From: Parietichytrium sp. I65-24A
Taxonomy: Eukaryota; Sar; Bigyra; Thraustochytrida; Thraustochytriidae
Reading direction: 5' to 3'
NCBI GenBank assembly: GCA_012862575.1
Contig: BLSF01000018.1
Span: forward strand, 439,680-503,679
DNA length: 64,000 nucleotides
Shown: positions 9,786 to 19,605 of the stretch, one piece after another
Position numbering within the stretch: position 1 is the first letter of the stretch
Layout: each line of letters starts with the position of its first letter
Program-made: the position numbers and the translations under genes
The notes under the pieces: model-generated
Told to the model about the DNA's origin: nothing
Databases searched by the model: none
Seen by the model: only the letters and a program-made list of their open reading frames with translations

Positions 9786-11759
9786 ATGCGGGGACAGGTG
9801 GCAGCGGCTTTGACGATCGCGTTCTTGGGCCAAGTGTGGGGGTCGGTACAAGGGCGAGTAGGCGCAGCGTGCCCTGCGGGGGAGCACCGGATTGACGCTC
9901 TGGAGTACGTGGAAGGGGCGATTCCGTGCATGTATGCAGGGCCGGTGGAGGTAGCTGAAAATGCGACGCTGTTTTACTGGCTTGCGAGGCAGAGGAGCGA
10001 GCGTGGCAATGGCCGCGCCCCACTCGTGCTATGGCTCCAAGGAGGCCCAGGTTCTTCTTCGATGCTAGGGTAAGTTGGCTCATTCGCTTGGGTACCAACG
10101 GGGCGTTGATGGTTTTGGAGCGGTGTTGTTGACCTGAAATTAAATTGTCCCCGGATCAGGAACTTTGCCATGCACGGCCCACTATCAATACTTAGAACCG
10201 GGCAGGGGCCAGATGACTTTGAGGTCCGGGAGCGCAATGTTTCGTGGACGGACATTGCTAACGTAATCTATCTGGATCAACCGATCGGCACCGGGTTCTC
10301 ATATGGGGTGCCTGTGAATAATTTAGAGCAAAGCAGCTCGCACTTTGTCAAGTTCGTTCTCAAATTTCTGGACTTATATCCAGAGTTCAAGTCAAGCCCA
10401 TTCTACATCACAGGCGAGTCATACGGGGGTAAATACATCCCGATGTACACTTGGGCTGTTATGCAGCACAACCGCCAGGCGGCAACCGACTCTGAAAAGA
10501 TCAATCTTCGGGGTATGATGGTGGGGGACCCCTTTGCTGCCCCGCTTCGCCAGCGGACGGCAATGCACGTCGTCCCAACGGCGTTGGATATCCTCGATGA
10601 CGCGGACTTGAAGCAAATAGATTCTCTCGAAAGAATGTGTGAGCACAGCTTGTTTGAAACTAATTACACAGGCAGCGAGGACGCATGCGTGCACATTATG
10701 GATTACATTGTCGAGATCTCCGGCAATGTGCTCGCTTACGACACTCGCGCATTTGAAAGTGAGTGGAAACCCACAGAAAAAGGAATCGAAGCGTATTTCA
10801 CTAAAAGCGGGCGCGCCTCGCAGATTCTGAGTCAGATTAACATGGGAAGCACGCCAAAGAATCCGGTCTTCGAAATGTCTTCCAAAGTGGTTGGGAAAGC
10901 ACTTTCCCTGGACAATCTGATTGACTATACTCACGTGTATGAATCCATCTTACTTGAGGCTGACTTTCCAGTCCTCGTGTACGCTGGGGAGTTTGATGCT
11001 AAGGATGGGCCGCACGGGCAAGCCACGTGGGTGAAGAGTTTGAGTTTTCCTGGTAAAGAGTCATTCTGGCGCGAGCGCAAGATCTATTATTTGCCCAACG
11101 GAGCTGTTGGCGGATATTACCGCGAAAGCTCTGTAAGCAAAACTGGAGCTAAGTTCCAATTTCTTACAGTTCCTAAGGCCGGGCATTTTGTACCCGCAAA
11201 CAACATCCAAGCTACTCTTTCAATCTTGCAGGATTTCTTTGCTGGTGAAGGTCTCCAATGTCACCAGAAGGGTTCTCCGCATTGCTCCACTTCGGAGATG
11301 CGATGCAGTGCCATGAAGTCATGCTCAGGCCATGGGACTTGCCAATTGAATGGCCACTGTGCCTGCGAGCAAGGGTGGGCAGGCGGTGCTTGTGACATCT
11401 CGTCACACTCCTTCGAGGGCGCGGAAAGGGACAGCCTATCACTCAAATCCGTCGGACCAAAGTGGTGGCTGCTAGATATCTCCCCGTCTATTTCAGGCAT
11501 CAAGTTGAAGGGGTCGTTGCCCATGGATGTGTATGTAAAGAGGGGGAGGTACTCCACCCCCACGCGATTCGATTTTGACGTCAACTTTAAAAATCAAACA
11601 GCCGGGTTGTACCTCAGCAGTAAGTACCTCGGTTTGGGCACTGAGGGTTTCACAGTCCTCGTGTATGTACACGGGATTTGCCATCGCAAGAATCTGCTCT
11701 TGTCGAATCAGATCGAGGTAACCCCACTTCAAAATACAGAGATTGAGGAATTAGCCTGA
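9786..11759 (+). CDS. Serine carboxypeptidase (S10) with a C-terminal EGF-like module
   Basis: Two exons, 9786-10069 and 10160-11759, are joined over a 90-nt intron (GTAAGT at 10070, AG at 10158-10159) to give 627 residues. The splice restores the substrate-binding region as GGPGSSSMLGNFAMHGP, which matches the S10 family. The catalytic triad is visible: Ser182 in GESYGG, Asp374 in YAGEFD and His437 in AGHFVP. The N-terminus (MRGQVAAALTIAFLGQVWGS) is a good signal peptide, so the enzyme should be vacuolar/lysosomal or secreted and remove C-terminal residues from peptides. After the catalytic domain comes a Cys-rich EGF-like segment (CSGHGTCQLNGHCAC) and an unrecognised beta-rich tail of about 110 residues. 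The EGF module is unusual for this family. Confidence 0.9.
10070..10159 (+). other. Intron of the serine carboxypeptidase gene
   Basis: A 90-nt GT-AG intron: GTAAGT donor, GATCAG acceptor. It interrupts the codon for the Gly after GGPGSSSML, and joining the two sides restores the family sequence. Confidence 0.9.
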
Positions 11760-11949
11760 AGCTGGCCCAAGTAAAAAATCGAATTGTTTTAGTTGTAAGA
11801 CTTACTTTCCACAATATTTTGCTTACTCTGAGATAACACACCACTCATACAGCAAGAAGAGGAAGACAAAGCTCGCTTTTAAAATTTTTGGCGAAATCAC
11901 ATGAGAATATTACGGTCAGATGCCCTTTTTTTTTTACAGCAAGACAGGT

Positions 11950-14900
11950 TTACTCGGCGACGGAGAGGTCGCTCTGAGGGCGATCCTCAGCAACGCTCTT
12001 GGAGTTTAAAGTTTCCGTTTGACTTGGCTTCCTTAAAAGGTCTTGCGCCGAAAAGTAGCCACTCGCCCCGTGACTTTTTTGGCCCCCCGTGTCACTGTCC
12101 AGGTTTTCCGCATTAGAACGAATTGCATCCTCTATAGCACCAACCCAGGCTTGTCTCTCCATCTTGGTCTCAAAGAAGAGGCAAACGTCTTCTTCTTGGC
12201 CGTCAATTTCACAGCCACGTACCTCAACACCGAATTCTTCGTAAGCGCTTTCGGGCAGCCCGAAAATTTGCGCACTGGAGAGATCGGCTCGAAATATCAG
12301 GTTTCGGAACGCATGTGATGACTTGGCCTTCATGGAAGGCTTGTCCGAAAACACCGCAAGGCAGGCACTGCCGTCTAGAATGGCGTACACTCGGGACGAG
12401 GAAGTGCTCTCCGAGCCCATAAAGGAGAGCTGGAGGTACCCAGAAGCGAGTTTGTGTGCAAGCCGTTCCTCTAAGACGTCTTCGTGCTCCTCCAGAATAG
12501 AGAACATGTTGTCAAGATTTGTTCGCCTCCCCGGCGGCAGTAGCGCCAGTTTACCAGAGAGGGTTCCAATTGGAACTCCTCCAAGAATGAGATCTTCTTG
12601 GAATTCTAAGGACGGGTACTCATCCCTTGTCCAAACACTGGTCCCCTTTTCGCTGACCCTGTCTGCAACATAATCTACGATGGGCCGTAACGAAATGCGC
12701 GCTTGCCCATCAATTGCCTTGAATTTTTGTTTGAGGATTGACGAATAGTCATCCTCGCAGTCGCCATTCACATGATTCACAGAAATGGTGTGCAGAGACG
12801 CCATGCTCGCCTCATCCTTGGCGTTGCTAGGAATCGCCTTCACCACAATAGATTGGGTTTGCAAAAATATCGGATCCCAAAGCACTGGAATCAACTTTGG
12901 GAGGCTCGAGTTCTTTCTGAACGAGTACCGAAATGTCGAGTTTGGCTCGTGTGCGCTCACTTCGTAGGCAAACTTGCCGGACTTTTCTTCAACTCCTGGC
13001 GTGAAGGTGGTGTCAAGGTGGTGGTGTAATGCAGGGGAGATAATTTGAAGCTTTACCCAGACGGGAAGCCTCTGGTCATCCGTTACTTTCACACTTAGCT
13101 TGAGATCTTCCAGGAGAATTTCTGGGCATCCGGCAACCCTGGCTTCAAGCGGGGTAATAAAGTAGTCTCCGCGCGGAGATGCCCAAGATGTCCATATGGC
13201 CTTATCGTCTTCCGCCTCTTCAATCTCCAGCGAAGGTGGAACCGGCGTGCGAGCGACTTGTGAGAGTGGGTGGTATGGCCATGAATACGGATGGCGAACG
13301 CTCAAATGAAATCCAGCTGCTACGGGCCTGTGGTCGCTTGTCATCAGCTCCGAAGCACAACCGTATGACTCCATGCGGACCTGATTTTCAAGGCCAGCCG
13401 CTGAATACCACAGAATACGGTCGGTGTAGGAAGGAGGCTGGTCCTTTTTGTTGCTAAGCTCCACTTTTCCTCGCTTCCAGCGGTAGGTCGGGGCAAAATT
13501 GGGGTCTTTCGTCTGAAATTTGTGGAAAGCTCGGCCTGCCTCGCGCTCGATGTTCAGCTGGTCCGTTGCAAGTAAACGGGACCAGTCTTTCTTCCGCAAC
13601 GCAGATTCGGCCTTTTTGAAGTCCATATTCACGCGATAATTGAGATCTCCGAAGAAAAACACGTGCTCGAAGGCATGCGTGGGCTCCAAAGCCGGGACGG
13701 TGGCAGAGGAGCCCGCACTATTTGCCAGATCGATTTTCTGCATGATCTGAGAGTAGTTCATATTTCGCTCCGCAACCTTGTTTTGCTGCGCAGACAAGTG
13801 CGCATTGATAAATGCAATGGGAACGTCTCGCCAACGCATGCCCACACCGACACCACCTTTGTTCCCCAGCTGAACGCCGGTCACCGACTTTGCAATTCGA
13901 ATGCCTGTTTTCTCCGCGCCAGTAGTGACGGAGGAGATGGAGGACATCTCCGACACGTGAACGAATATGAGGAGCCCAATCTCCCACAGTTTAACGGAGA
14001 TAAGGAGGCGGAAATCCTTGCCCAAATGGGAAGTGATCGCTTTTGTCCACTCATCGTATTTTGAGGATACCTCTTGCAATCCGATTGCATAAATAGCGAA
14101 TTCGGATCCAGATTGGGCACTAGCTACCAGTTTCTTCTTTGCGGATCTGTTATCCACGGCATGTTCCTGCGGGTTTGGAATCCACAGCTCTAGTACGTGC
14201 TCTGACGGCGGACTGGAATCACCGACGTTGAAAGTTCCAACAAAGACCCTCTCGTTGGACTCGAACATTTGTTCGGCTGTCCCGTTCCACGCTTGCAGGT
14301 TAAACGCTTTGAGATCACAGGCAGCAAACTTGGGGGGCTCATAGCGTGTGGTTTCGTCGTGCAAGAGCTTTCCCGCAGACTCTATTAGGTGCCCCAGCTT
14401 GGCAAAGTGGCTTCTCCGGCGCTTCGGCTTGGTCTCATGAGCAGCTTTCCTATGCTCGGACAGGTTACGGAAAGATGCCAAACAAGACTTGAGACGGAGC
14501 ACCTCTCCTCGAGACTGCAGCTCGAGCCCGATCTTGATCTGAGTGACAACTTGGTCTGAGCTCGCCATTTCGCCATTCTCCTGCAACGGCCGTACGCACC
14601 ACATGCTCGCGTCAGTGTCGAGGACTCCAGCCAGAAACGGGTCGAATGAACCGGCGCGAGGAACCGCGATGTCCTGTGTTGTAATGTGGGCACCATAGAA
14701 CTCAATAGAGACGCAGGAAGGACCCCTTTTGGGGTGGTCGACAACATTTACTTTTGGAGAAGTAAAACGAAGCCCAAACTTGGGTTCAGCGTTTGGCAAG
14801 ACGATCCCTGCCGAAGTAACCTTTGATTTATACACAAGCAAGCAGCCAAGGATAGGGTTGATCATAATCACCCTGCCTTTACCCTTGTTAAAAATTTTCG

Positions 14901-16038
14901 CGCTGAAGGCGTACCATCCCCCGTGAAGCATATGCGTTTTAATCTCCCGCGGTGTAGGCTCAAGGAGCGGCTCAGCGCCTTTAATGATTGCATAAAAGTC
15001 TTGGACGGACGGATGGTCCTCAAAGACGATATTTTCTGTGGACGACTTTAGCTGCTCGTTGGTTGATTTCCTCTGGCCTCGGCCCAGGCTCAAAAAATTG
15101 ACGGTCGACTTTCTCGTGCTGGAGAGACGGGCTTTTAAACTGGTTCTTCCCGATCGCTTCATGGAAAGTCTGCTTCGCCGAAGGGTGCCAGACACCGATG
15201 CTGTCACTTCGTCGGCGTCCCCCGCCGCCGAGTCAAAAAAGGAAAGGCCCTTGGACTGATGGGTCTCCAGATCTGTAGCATTGTACCTCAGCCGAAGAGA
15301 GGCAGCCTTCTCCCCGAGCGCAATTGCGACGACGTCGTTCAGTTTGTAGGTAGCCAACATTTCTCCCGTCACCAAGCTGAAAATCTGTATCAGAGATTGT
15401 TTTGAAGACACGAGGATGGCCGAAGGCTCCGCTTGCCCGACTTGATTGTACCTGGAGACGTGGAAAATTCGCCATTCGGTCCCATGTGCGCTCCGAAAAA
15501 TTTGCTCCCTACGATCGTTGAACGTCGGAGAGCGACGCCTCCGCTCCTCGTCCATCTGGTCCTTGGATTGGCGATGCGGCAGCGGGCTTCGGGAGGGACC
15601 GGCGGCCGCACCATTGCCGTCGTCTGAAGATTCATCAGAGTCGCTCGCCTCCTTTTCATTGTGTTCCGCTATCATAAAGTTTTTCACCAGCTCAATGTTG
15701 TCGTCAAGGTTTCCCATCGCTTTGAGCTTGGCCGTCTCTCGCACTCCGGGCCAGACAATGCTCTGTACGAGCGTGGGCCTAGCTTGCAACAGTCTTTCGA
15801 TGAAGAGCTCCAGCTCCCCGTACTGAAACTCCAGCGACAGCTTCCCTTGCCCATGCTCGATCAAAATTTTGCTGTGCCCGTCCACACTCACCGTCCCGAT
15901 CTCGTCAAGCGCCACGGCCTTCGTCGCCACGCCCTTCTTATTCACCGTTTGCACCTCTGCATCGCCATTCCCGACCTTGACCCCCACGGCGCCGTGCGGC
16001 CCGTGCTTGATGCCGAACACGCTATTCTTCGTTGCCAT
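11950..16038 (-). CDS. Inositol polyphosphate 5-phosphatase, multidomain
   Basis: One uninterrupted frame from an ATG at 16038 encodes 1,362 residues. The catalytic 5-phosphatase domain lies at about 593-925 and has the expected signatures: FVGTFNVG and IYAIGLQEV, the metal/substrate motif GDLNYRV (Asp798), SYTDRILW (Asp873) and SDHRPV (Asp902, His903). The N-terminal 590 residues carry at least two PH-like or scaffold regions around a Ser/Arg-rich linker. After the catalytic domain comes a beta-rich segment (about 960-1090, possibly C2- or ASH-like), and a typical PH domain ends the protein (about 1225-1330). It should remove the 5-phosphate from phosphoinositides such as PI(4,5)P2 or PI(3,4,5)P3 at membranes. 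Catalytic residues look intact. Upstream lies a repeat-rich region; the neighbour downstream is the carboxypeptidase, convergent, with about 190 bp between stops. Confidence 0.88.
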   Translation of the reverse strand: MATKNSVFGIKHGPHGAVGVKVGNGDAEVQTVNKKGVATKAVALDEIGTVSVDGHSKILIEHGQGKLSLEFQYGELELFIERLLQARPTLVQSIVWPGVRETAKLKAMGNLDDNIELVKNFMIAEHNEKEASDSDESSDDGNGAAAGPSRSPLPHRQSKDQMDEERRRRSPTFNDRREQIFRSAHGTEWRIFHVSRYNQVGQAEPSAILVSSKQSLIQIFSLVTGEMLATYKLNDVVAIALGEKAASLRLRYNATDLETHQSKGLSFFDSAAGDADEVTASVSGTLRRSRLSMKRSGRTSLKARLSSTRKSTVNFLSLGRGQRKSTNEQLKSSTENIVFEDHPSVQDFYAIIKGAEPLLEPTPREIKTHMLHGGWYAFSAKIFNKGKGRVIMINPILGCLLVYKSKVTSAGIVLPNAEPKFGLRFTSPKVNVVDHPKRGPSCVSIEFYGAHITTQDIAVPRAGSFDPFLAGVLDTDASMWCVRPLQENGEMASSDQVVTQIKIGLELQSRGEVLRLKSCLASFRNLSEHRKAAHETKPKRRRSHFAKLGHLIESAGKLLHDETTRYEPPKFAACDLKAFNLQAWNGTAEQMFESNERVFVGTFNVGDSSPPSEHVLELWIPNPQEHAVDNRSAKKKLVASAQSGSEFAIYAIGLQEVSSKYDEWTKAITSHLGKDFRLLISVKLWEIGLLIFVHVSEMSSISSVTTGAEKTGIRIAKSVTGVQLGNKGGVGVGMRWRDVPIAFINAHLSAQQNKVAERNMNYSQIMQKIDLANSAGSSATVPALEPTHAFEHVFFFGDLNYRVNMDFKKAESALRKKDWSRLLATDQLNIEREAGRAFHKFQTKDPNFAPTYRWKRGKVELSNKKDQPPSYTDRILWYSAAGLENQVRMESYGCASELMTSDHRPVAAGFHLSVRHPYSWPYHPLSQVARTPVPPSLEIEEAEDDKAIWTSWASPRGDYFITPLEARVAGCPEILLEDLKLSVKVTDDQRLPVWVKLQIISPALHHHLDTTFTPGVEEKSGKFAYEVSAHEPNSTFRYSFRKNSSLPKLIPVLWDPIFLQTQSIVVKAIPSNAKDEASMASLHTISVNHVNGDCEDDYSSILKQKFKAIDGQARISLRPIVDYVADRVSEKGTSVWTRDEYPSLEFQEDLILGGVPIGTLSGKLALLPPGRRTNLDNMFSILEEHEDVLEERLAHKLASGYLQLSFMGSESTSSSRVYAILDGSACLAVFSDKPSMKAKSSHAFRNLIFRADLSSAQIFGLPESAYEEFGVEVRGCEIDGQEEDVCLFFETKMERQAWVGAIEDAIRSNAENLDSDTGGQKSHGASGYFSAQDLLRKPSQTETLNSKSVAEDRPQSDLSVAE

Positions 16039-16891
16039 GCTTTCCCGTCACACCTCCTCGCCTCGCTAGCTTCCCCGAATCTTCAGGTGATGGCGGCCAA
16101 AACGCGCTCCCGTGGCGCATCACCGCCTCTGTCTATGCCTCTCTCTGTCTATGTCACTCTGTCTCTGTCTCTCTGTCTCGCACTCAGTTGTCTCCGTTGT
16201 TTTTGATGTGCGCTCTGTGTCACAGGAGACACAGAAGTCACAGGCAGCGCGCCAACATGCGCGCGTTCTAGCGCAGTCCCCTAGCGCGCTGTTATCCCAG
16301 TACTGACACAGTGAGTGAGTGAGTGAGTGAGTGCACATAAAAGCAGTGACAGATAAGTTAAGTTGTCCTTTGTCTCGTTTTCGGTTTACTCGGCAAGTTC
16401 CTTTCGAACTGAAGTTTGTGCAAGTCAGTCACACTAACTTACCGCACGTCTTTGTGCCCCAGAAATGGACGAACGAATGAAGGATTGAGAGAGTGCGTCG
16501 AGTTGGCGGATGAAAAGATGAAAGGGGAAACAGCACTTTTTGTAGCCTCGTTTCACTCTGCGAGCATCGCCTTCGGAACTGTGATGTGGACGGGCTCCAA
16601 GCACAAAAGTAAGAGAGAGTTTTGTCTCTCTCTCTCTCTCTCTCCCAGGCGGTTTTTGGACACACAACAACAGCAACAACAACAAAAACACCTTTGAACA
16701 GCATGAGTACTCAGTACCACCAGTACTGCAGTTAGACTTGAGTGTGCTGGGACATTCATGCATGGCGTAGAACGAAGAGCGACATTTGCACTGTTTTCCG
16801 GGAATCTGTCACTCGGAGTTCGTTCGCTCTTTTCTCTCTAGACTAGACTCAGAGAGTATTCCCAACCTTCCATCTTCCATCTTCAATCTTC

Positions 16892-16933
<42 letters not shown>

Positions 16934-16973
16934 NNNNNNNNNNNNNNNNNNNNNNNNNTTCTAACTACTTCTA

Positions 16974-17007
<34 letters not shown>
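16892..17007. repeat. (CT)n microsatellite interrupted by an N gap
   Basis: Perfect CT dinucleotide runs flank 25 undetermined bases (16934-16958) and a short CTACTT-like interlude. The gap probably reflects an unresolved microsatellite length. Confidence 0.95.
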
Positions 17008-17009
<2 letters not shown>

Positions 17010-17549
17010 GCAGCTACGATGATTGGGACAATTTGTATCTCATCGTCCGTGCTGCCCATGCTTTCTTTCTTGAACGATTGTTTTGTTTCATCACAGTGCA
17101 CAACTTTTGAACTGTAACATTTCCTGCTTTTTACATCTTATCTCCTGTGTTTTACATTTTCATAGTAGATGCAGGGTCGCAACTGCTCTCATCTATCCAC
17201 TTCGTCTCGCTACTGGGTAACTAACCATACTACTACTACTATAACAGCTATCCCCAGCTCTGACTAGGCCCAATGTTGACCATGTTCCCTCGGGAACTCC
17301 CGAGGCTACCATAAAGTATAGCTTCCGCTATAGTACACACCTCCTCAGTCGAGATATCTTCTTTAAAGAAATTCTATAGGCTCCAATAGCCTCAGCGCGG
17401 AGGATTATCATTATTCGGAGTATAGGAAATTATTGTAGTTGTAGCATGGTTTTATTGTTTGCCTAGGTGGTGGTGCTGGAGGTGTGCGCCGAGTTGATAA
17501 AATCAATCAATTTTAATCAGTCAATCAGTCAATCATCGACGTTGAAGGG

Positions 17550-17744
17550 ATGAGCGATGAGCAAGAGTGGCAGAGTGTGGAAGAAGAAACAGTGTTCGTC
17601 ACAGCCGACGATCGTGGAGTCAAGCAAAGCGTGTGTTGTCAAAGTTCGTTGCACTGCCAAGCAACAGACTTGACGCGAGAGGAGCTCGATTGCGTTTTCG
17701 AGAGCCAGCAGAAGATTCGTTTGACTGTGAATTCGGTGTTATGA
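17550..17744 (+). CDS. Possible small acidic protein, unrecognised
   Basis: An ATG-started frame of 64 codons begins MSDEQEWQSVEEETVFVTAD and ends at a TGA. The start and acidic N-terminus look natural, but there is no recognisable domain and nothing downstream that it clearly splices to. It could be a short gene, a first exon or chance. It lies convergent with the RCC1 gene, whose stop is about 90 bp away. Confidence 0.2.
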   Translation: MSDEQEWQSVEEETVFVTADDRGVKQSVCCQSSLHCQATDLTREELDCVFESQQKIRLTVNSVL

Positions 17745-17830
17745 AGTAGAAGGTGTTGGGCAGATGTGCAACTTGGCCACCCACCCATAGGATAGACTAG
17801 ACCATCTTTTTTTCTGACCGTTTAGTCTGT

Positions 17831-19084
17831 TCAGTCATTTACGATGCAGAGGGTGTGGTCCCTCCCAGCAGCAACATCAACCACCTTGCGGCCTGCGAAA
17901 AACTTGACTGGGCGAGGCGTTAGATGGAATGCGGCAACCGACTCGGCATCCTGGCCGACCCCGAGCTGCCCGCTGCGACCTTTGCCCCACGTGTAAAGCT
18001 CGCCGTCCGCGGTGATTGCGGCCGTGTGCGAGCCTCCACAAGCTACGCGCGTGACGACCTTGTCCTGGAGTTGAGCCACTTGCGATGGTCTGTTGACGTC
18101 TCGGCGCGAGCCAAGCCCAAGCTGGCCATCACCGCCGGCTCCCCACATGTATAGTTTCCCATCGCGCGTGACAGCAGCGCAGTGATAGTCTCCGCTCGCA
18201 ATCTGCACGACAAACTCTTGGTCCAGCGCCGCGATCTGCCTGAGCTCCGGTTGAACCCTCGCTTCGGTCTCGTACCCGAGCTTGGCATAGTCCGCGGTGC
18301 CGCAGCTGAATACCTTGCCGTCTTCCGTCAGCACCAAAGTGCTCTCCATGCCGCACGTCACCTCCTTGGCCTTGCGTCCGCCGAGACCTCGCTCGCCAGC
18401 TCTCACGGGCTTGCGCTGGTCCTGGACGTCCCCGGTACCCAGCGCACCCTCCCTCCCACTGCCCCACGCCAGCAGCCCACCGTCTGTGGCCACGGCCACG
18501 GCGAAGGTCCTGCCGCATGCCACCTTGAGGACCCCAACGTCGCCCGTGTCCACGCTGGCCAAGGTTGCCGTGTCGCCGTCCCTGCCTGCCTCGCCTGCCC
18601 AATTGCGCCCGCTGGTCCAGAGCCCGCCGTCGTCCGCGGCCAGCGCGAGATGCCAGTCGCCCAGCGCGCAGTCGCGTACCGCTTGTCCCGCTGGCATCCC
18701 CGCTGGCTCCGTTGGCGTGTCGCTGGGACACGAGCCCTGGCCAAGGCTGCCGCGCGAGGACCTTCCAAACACCGCCACGCGCGAGCTGCCATCTCTGCCA
18801 TCTCTGCCGCTCATGACCGCGGACGCGTGCGCGCGAGCGATCACGCGCACGGGTGGCGCGCGCGGGGACCCCACGCGCTGCGGCTCCGCGCAGTCGGTGG
18901 CCAGCGTGCTGCAGCCCAGCTGGCCGAACTGATTCGACCCCCACGCGTACACCTGCGCCGACGGCACAGGGCGCGCGCCTCCAGGCGAGGTGCCGTCCGC
19001 GCACCCGGCGCGCACCGGAAGCCACGTGGACGCGCACGCTGCTGCGAACCGAAGGACCGCGCCGGACCTTTGCGCAGACCTCAT
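17831..19084 (-). CDS. RCC1-repeat beta-propeller protein
   Basis: The frame opens with GTG at 19093; the first ATG is at 19084 and gives 417 residues. Seven RCC1-type repeats are visible, each with a core such as YAWGSNQFGQLG, LLAWGSGREGALG, LYMWGAGGDGQLG or LYTWGKGRSGQLG. They span residues about 40-417, so nearly the whole protein is one seven-bladed propeller. The first 30 residues are Arg/Ala-rich with a hydrophobic stretch and could be a mitochondrial or secretory leader. RCC1 proper exchanges nucleotide on Ran; many relatives do other jobs, and nothing here shows a Ran-specific role. The region is unusually GC-rich compared with its flanks. Confidence 0.82.
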   Translation of the reverse strand: MRSAQRSGAVLRFAAACASTWLPVRAGCADGTSPGGARPVPSAQVYAWGSNQFGQLGCSTLATDCAEPQRVGSPRAPPVRVIARAHASAVMSGRDGRDGSSRVAVFGRSSRGSLGQGSCPSDTPTEPAGMPAGQAVRDCALGDWHLALAADDGGLWTSGRNWAGEAGRDGDTATLASVDTGDVGVLKVACGRTFAVAVATDGGLLAWGSGREGALGTGDVQDQRKPVRAGERGLGGRKAKEVTCGMESTLVLTEDGKVFSCGTADYAKLGYETEARVQPELRQIAALDQEFVVQIASGDYHCAAVTRDGKLYMWGAGGDGQLGLGSRRDVNRPSQVAQLQDKVVTRVACGGSHTAAITADGELYTWGKGRSGQLGVGQDAESVAAFHLTPRPVKFFAGRKVVDVAAGRDHTLCIVND

Positions 19085-19605
19085 CTTGCCCACCTGTGGC
19101 GCCGGATCGAGCGCTGTGGACTGGTCGGTTGGTTGGTTGGTTGGTTGGTTGGTTGGTTGGTTGACTGCTTATCCGGTTGGCGTTGTGGCGTTGTGGCGTT
19201 GTGGCGCCCGGGTTTTTCCGGCTCACACTTTGGCGCGCGGTCTACTCGCCAGCCGGTGCCATAAGTTAGATGGTGCTTCAAGTTGGGTTGCAGAATTTGG
19301 AACTTGAGAATTTCAGAATTGACAAGATGTTCGAGAGCGTTTGTTGCTTCCAGGTGGTGTACTGTATGGTACTCAGTACTGTGTACGTACACTAGACTCT
19401 AGAGAGTGCGAATAGCGTGGGAGTGAAATGGATGAGGAAGCTGAGCGAGATGTGGAGAACGTGGACTCTGCGACACGGCCCCCGCATACCTCTTTGAGAT
19501 CTTTGAGTCAGCATTCACACAGTCAATAAACGAGTCGTTTTTTTGCAAGTTTACAAATTTTCTTCATCATATGATGTGACATGATCGCGAAAAGTCACAA
19601 AATGT
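19085..19605. other. Intergenic region with GGTT and GCGTTGTG tandem repeats
   Basis: Upstream of the RCC1 gene and downstream of the myotubularin stop. It has a GGTT tandem repeat (about 19127-19163), a GCGTTGTG repeat (about 19180-19205) and a GTAC-rich patch with GTACTCAGTAC (19369-19379). No coding region is supported. Confidence 0.6.

Larger units (their letters stand above)
16039..17830. other. Repeat-rich intergenic region with an assembly gap
   Basis: About 1.8 kb separates the 5-phosphatase start from the RCC1 gene stop. It holds a GAGT tandem repeat (about 16310-16333), a short CT tract (about 16625-16645), two long CT runs flanking an N gap (16892-17007), a GTACTCAGTAC inverted repeat (16707-16717) and a cluster of short inverted repeats (17284-17393). 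The only ATG-started frame of note is 17550-17744. The 5' side must include the promoter of the 5-phosphatase. Confidence 0.6.

Noticed and set aside
18129-19264. Long alternative frames on both strands across the RCC1 gene
   Set aside because: They are GC-rich shadow frames; only the RCC1 frame gives a recognisable fold.
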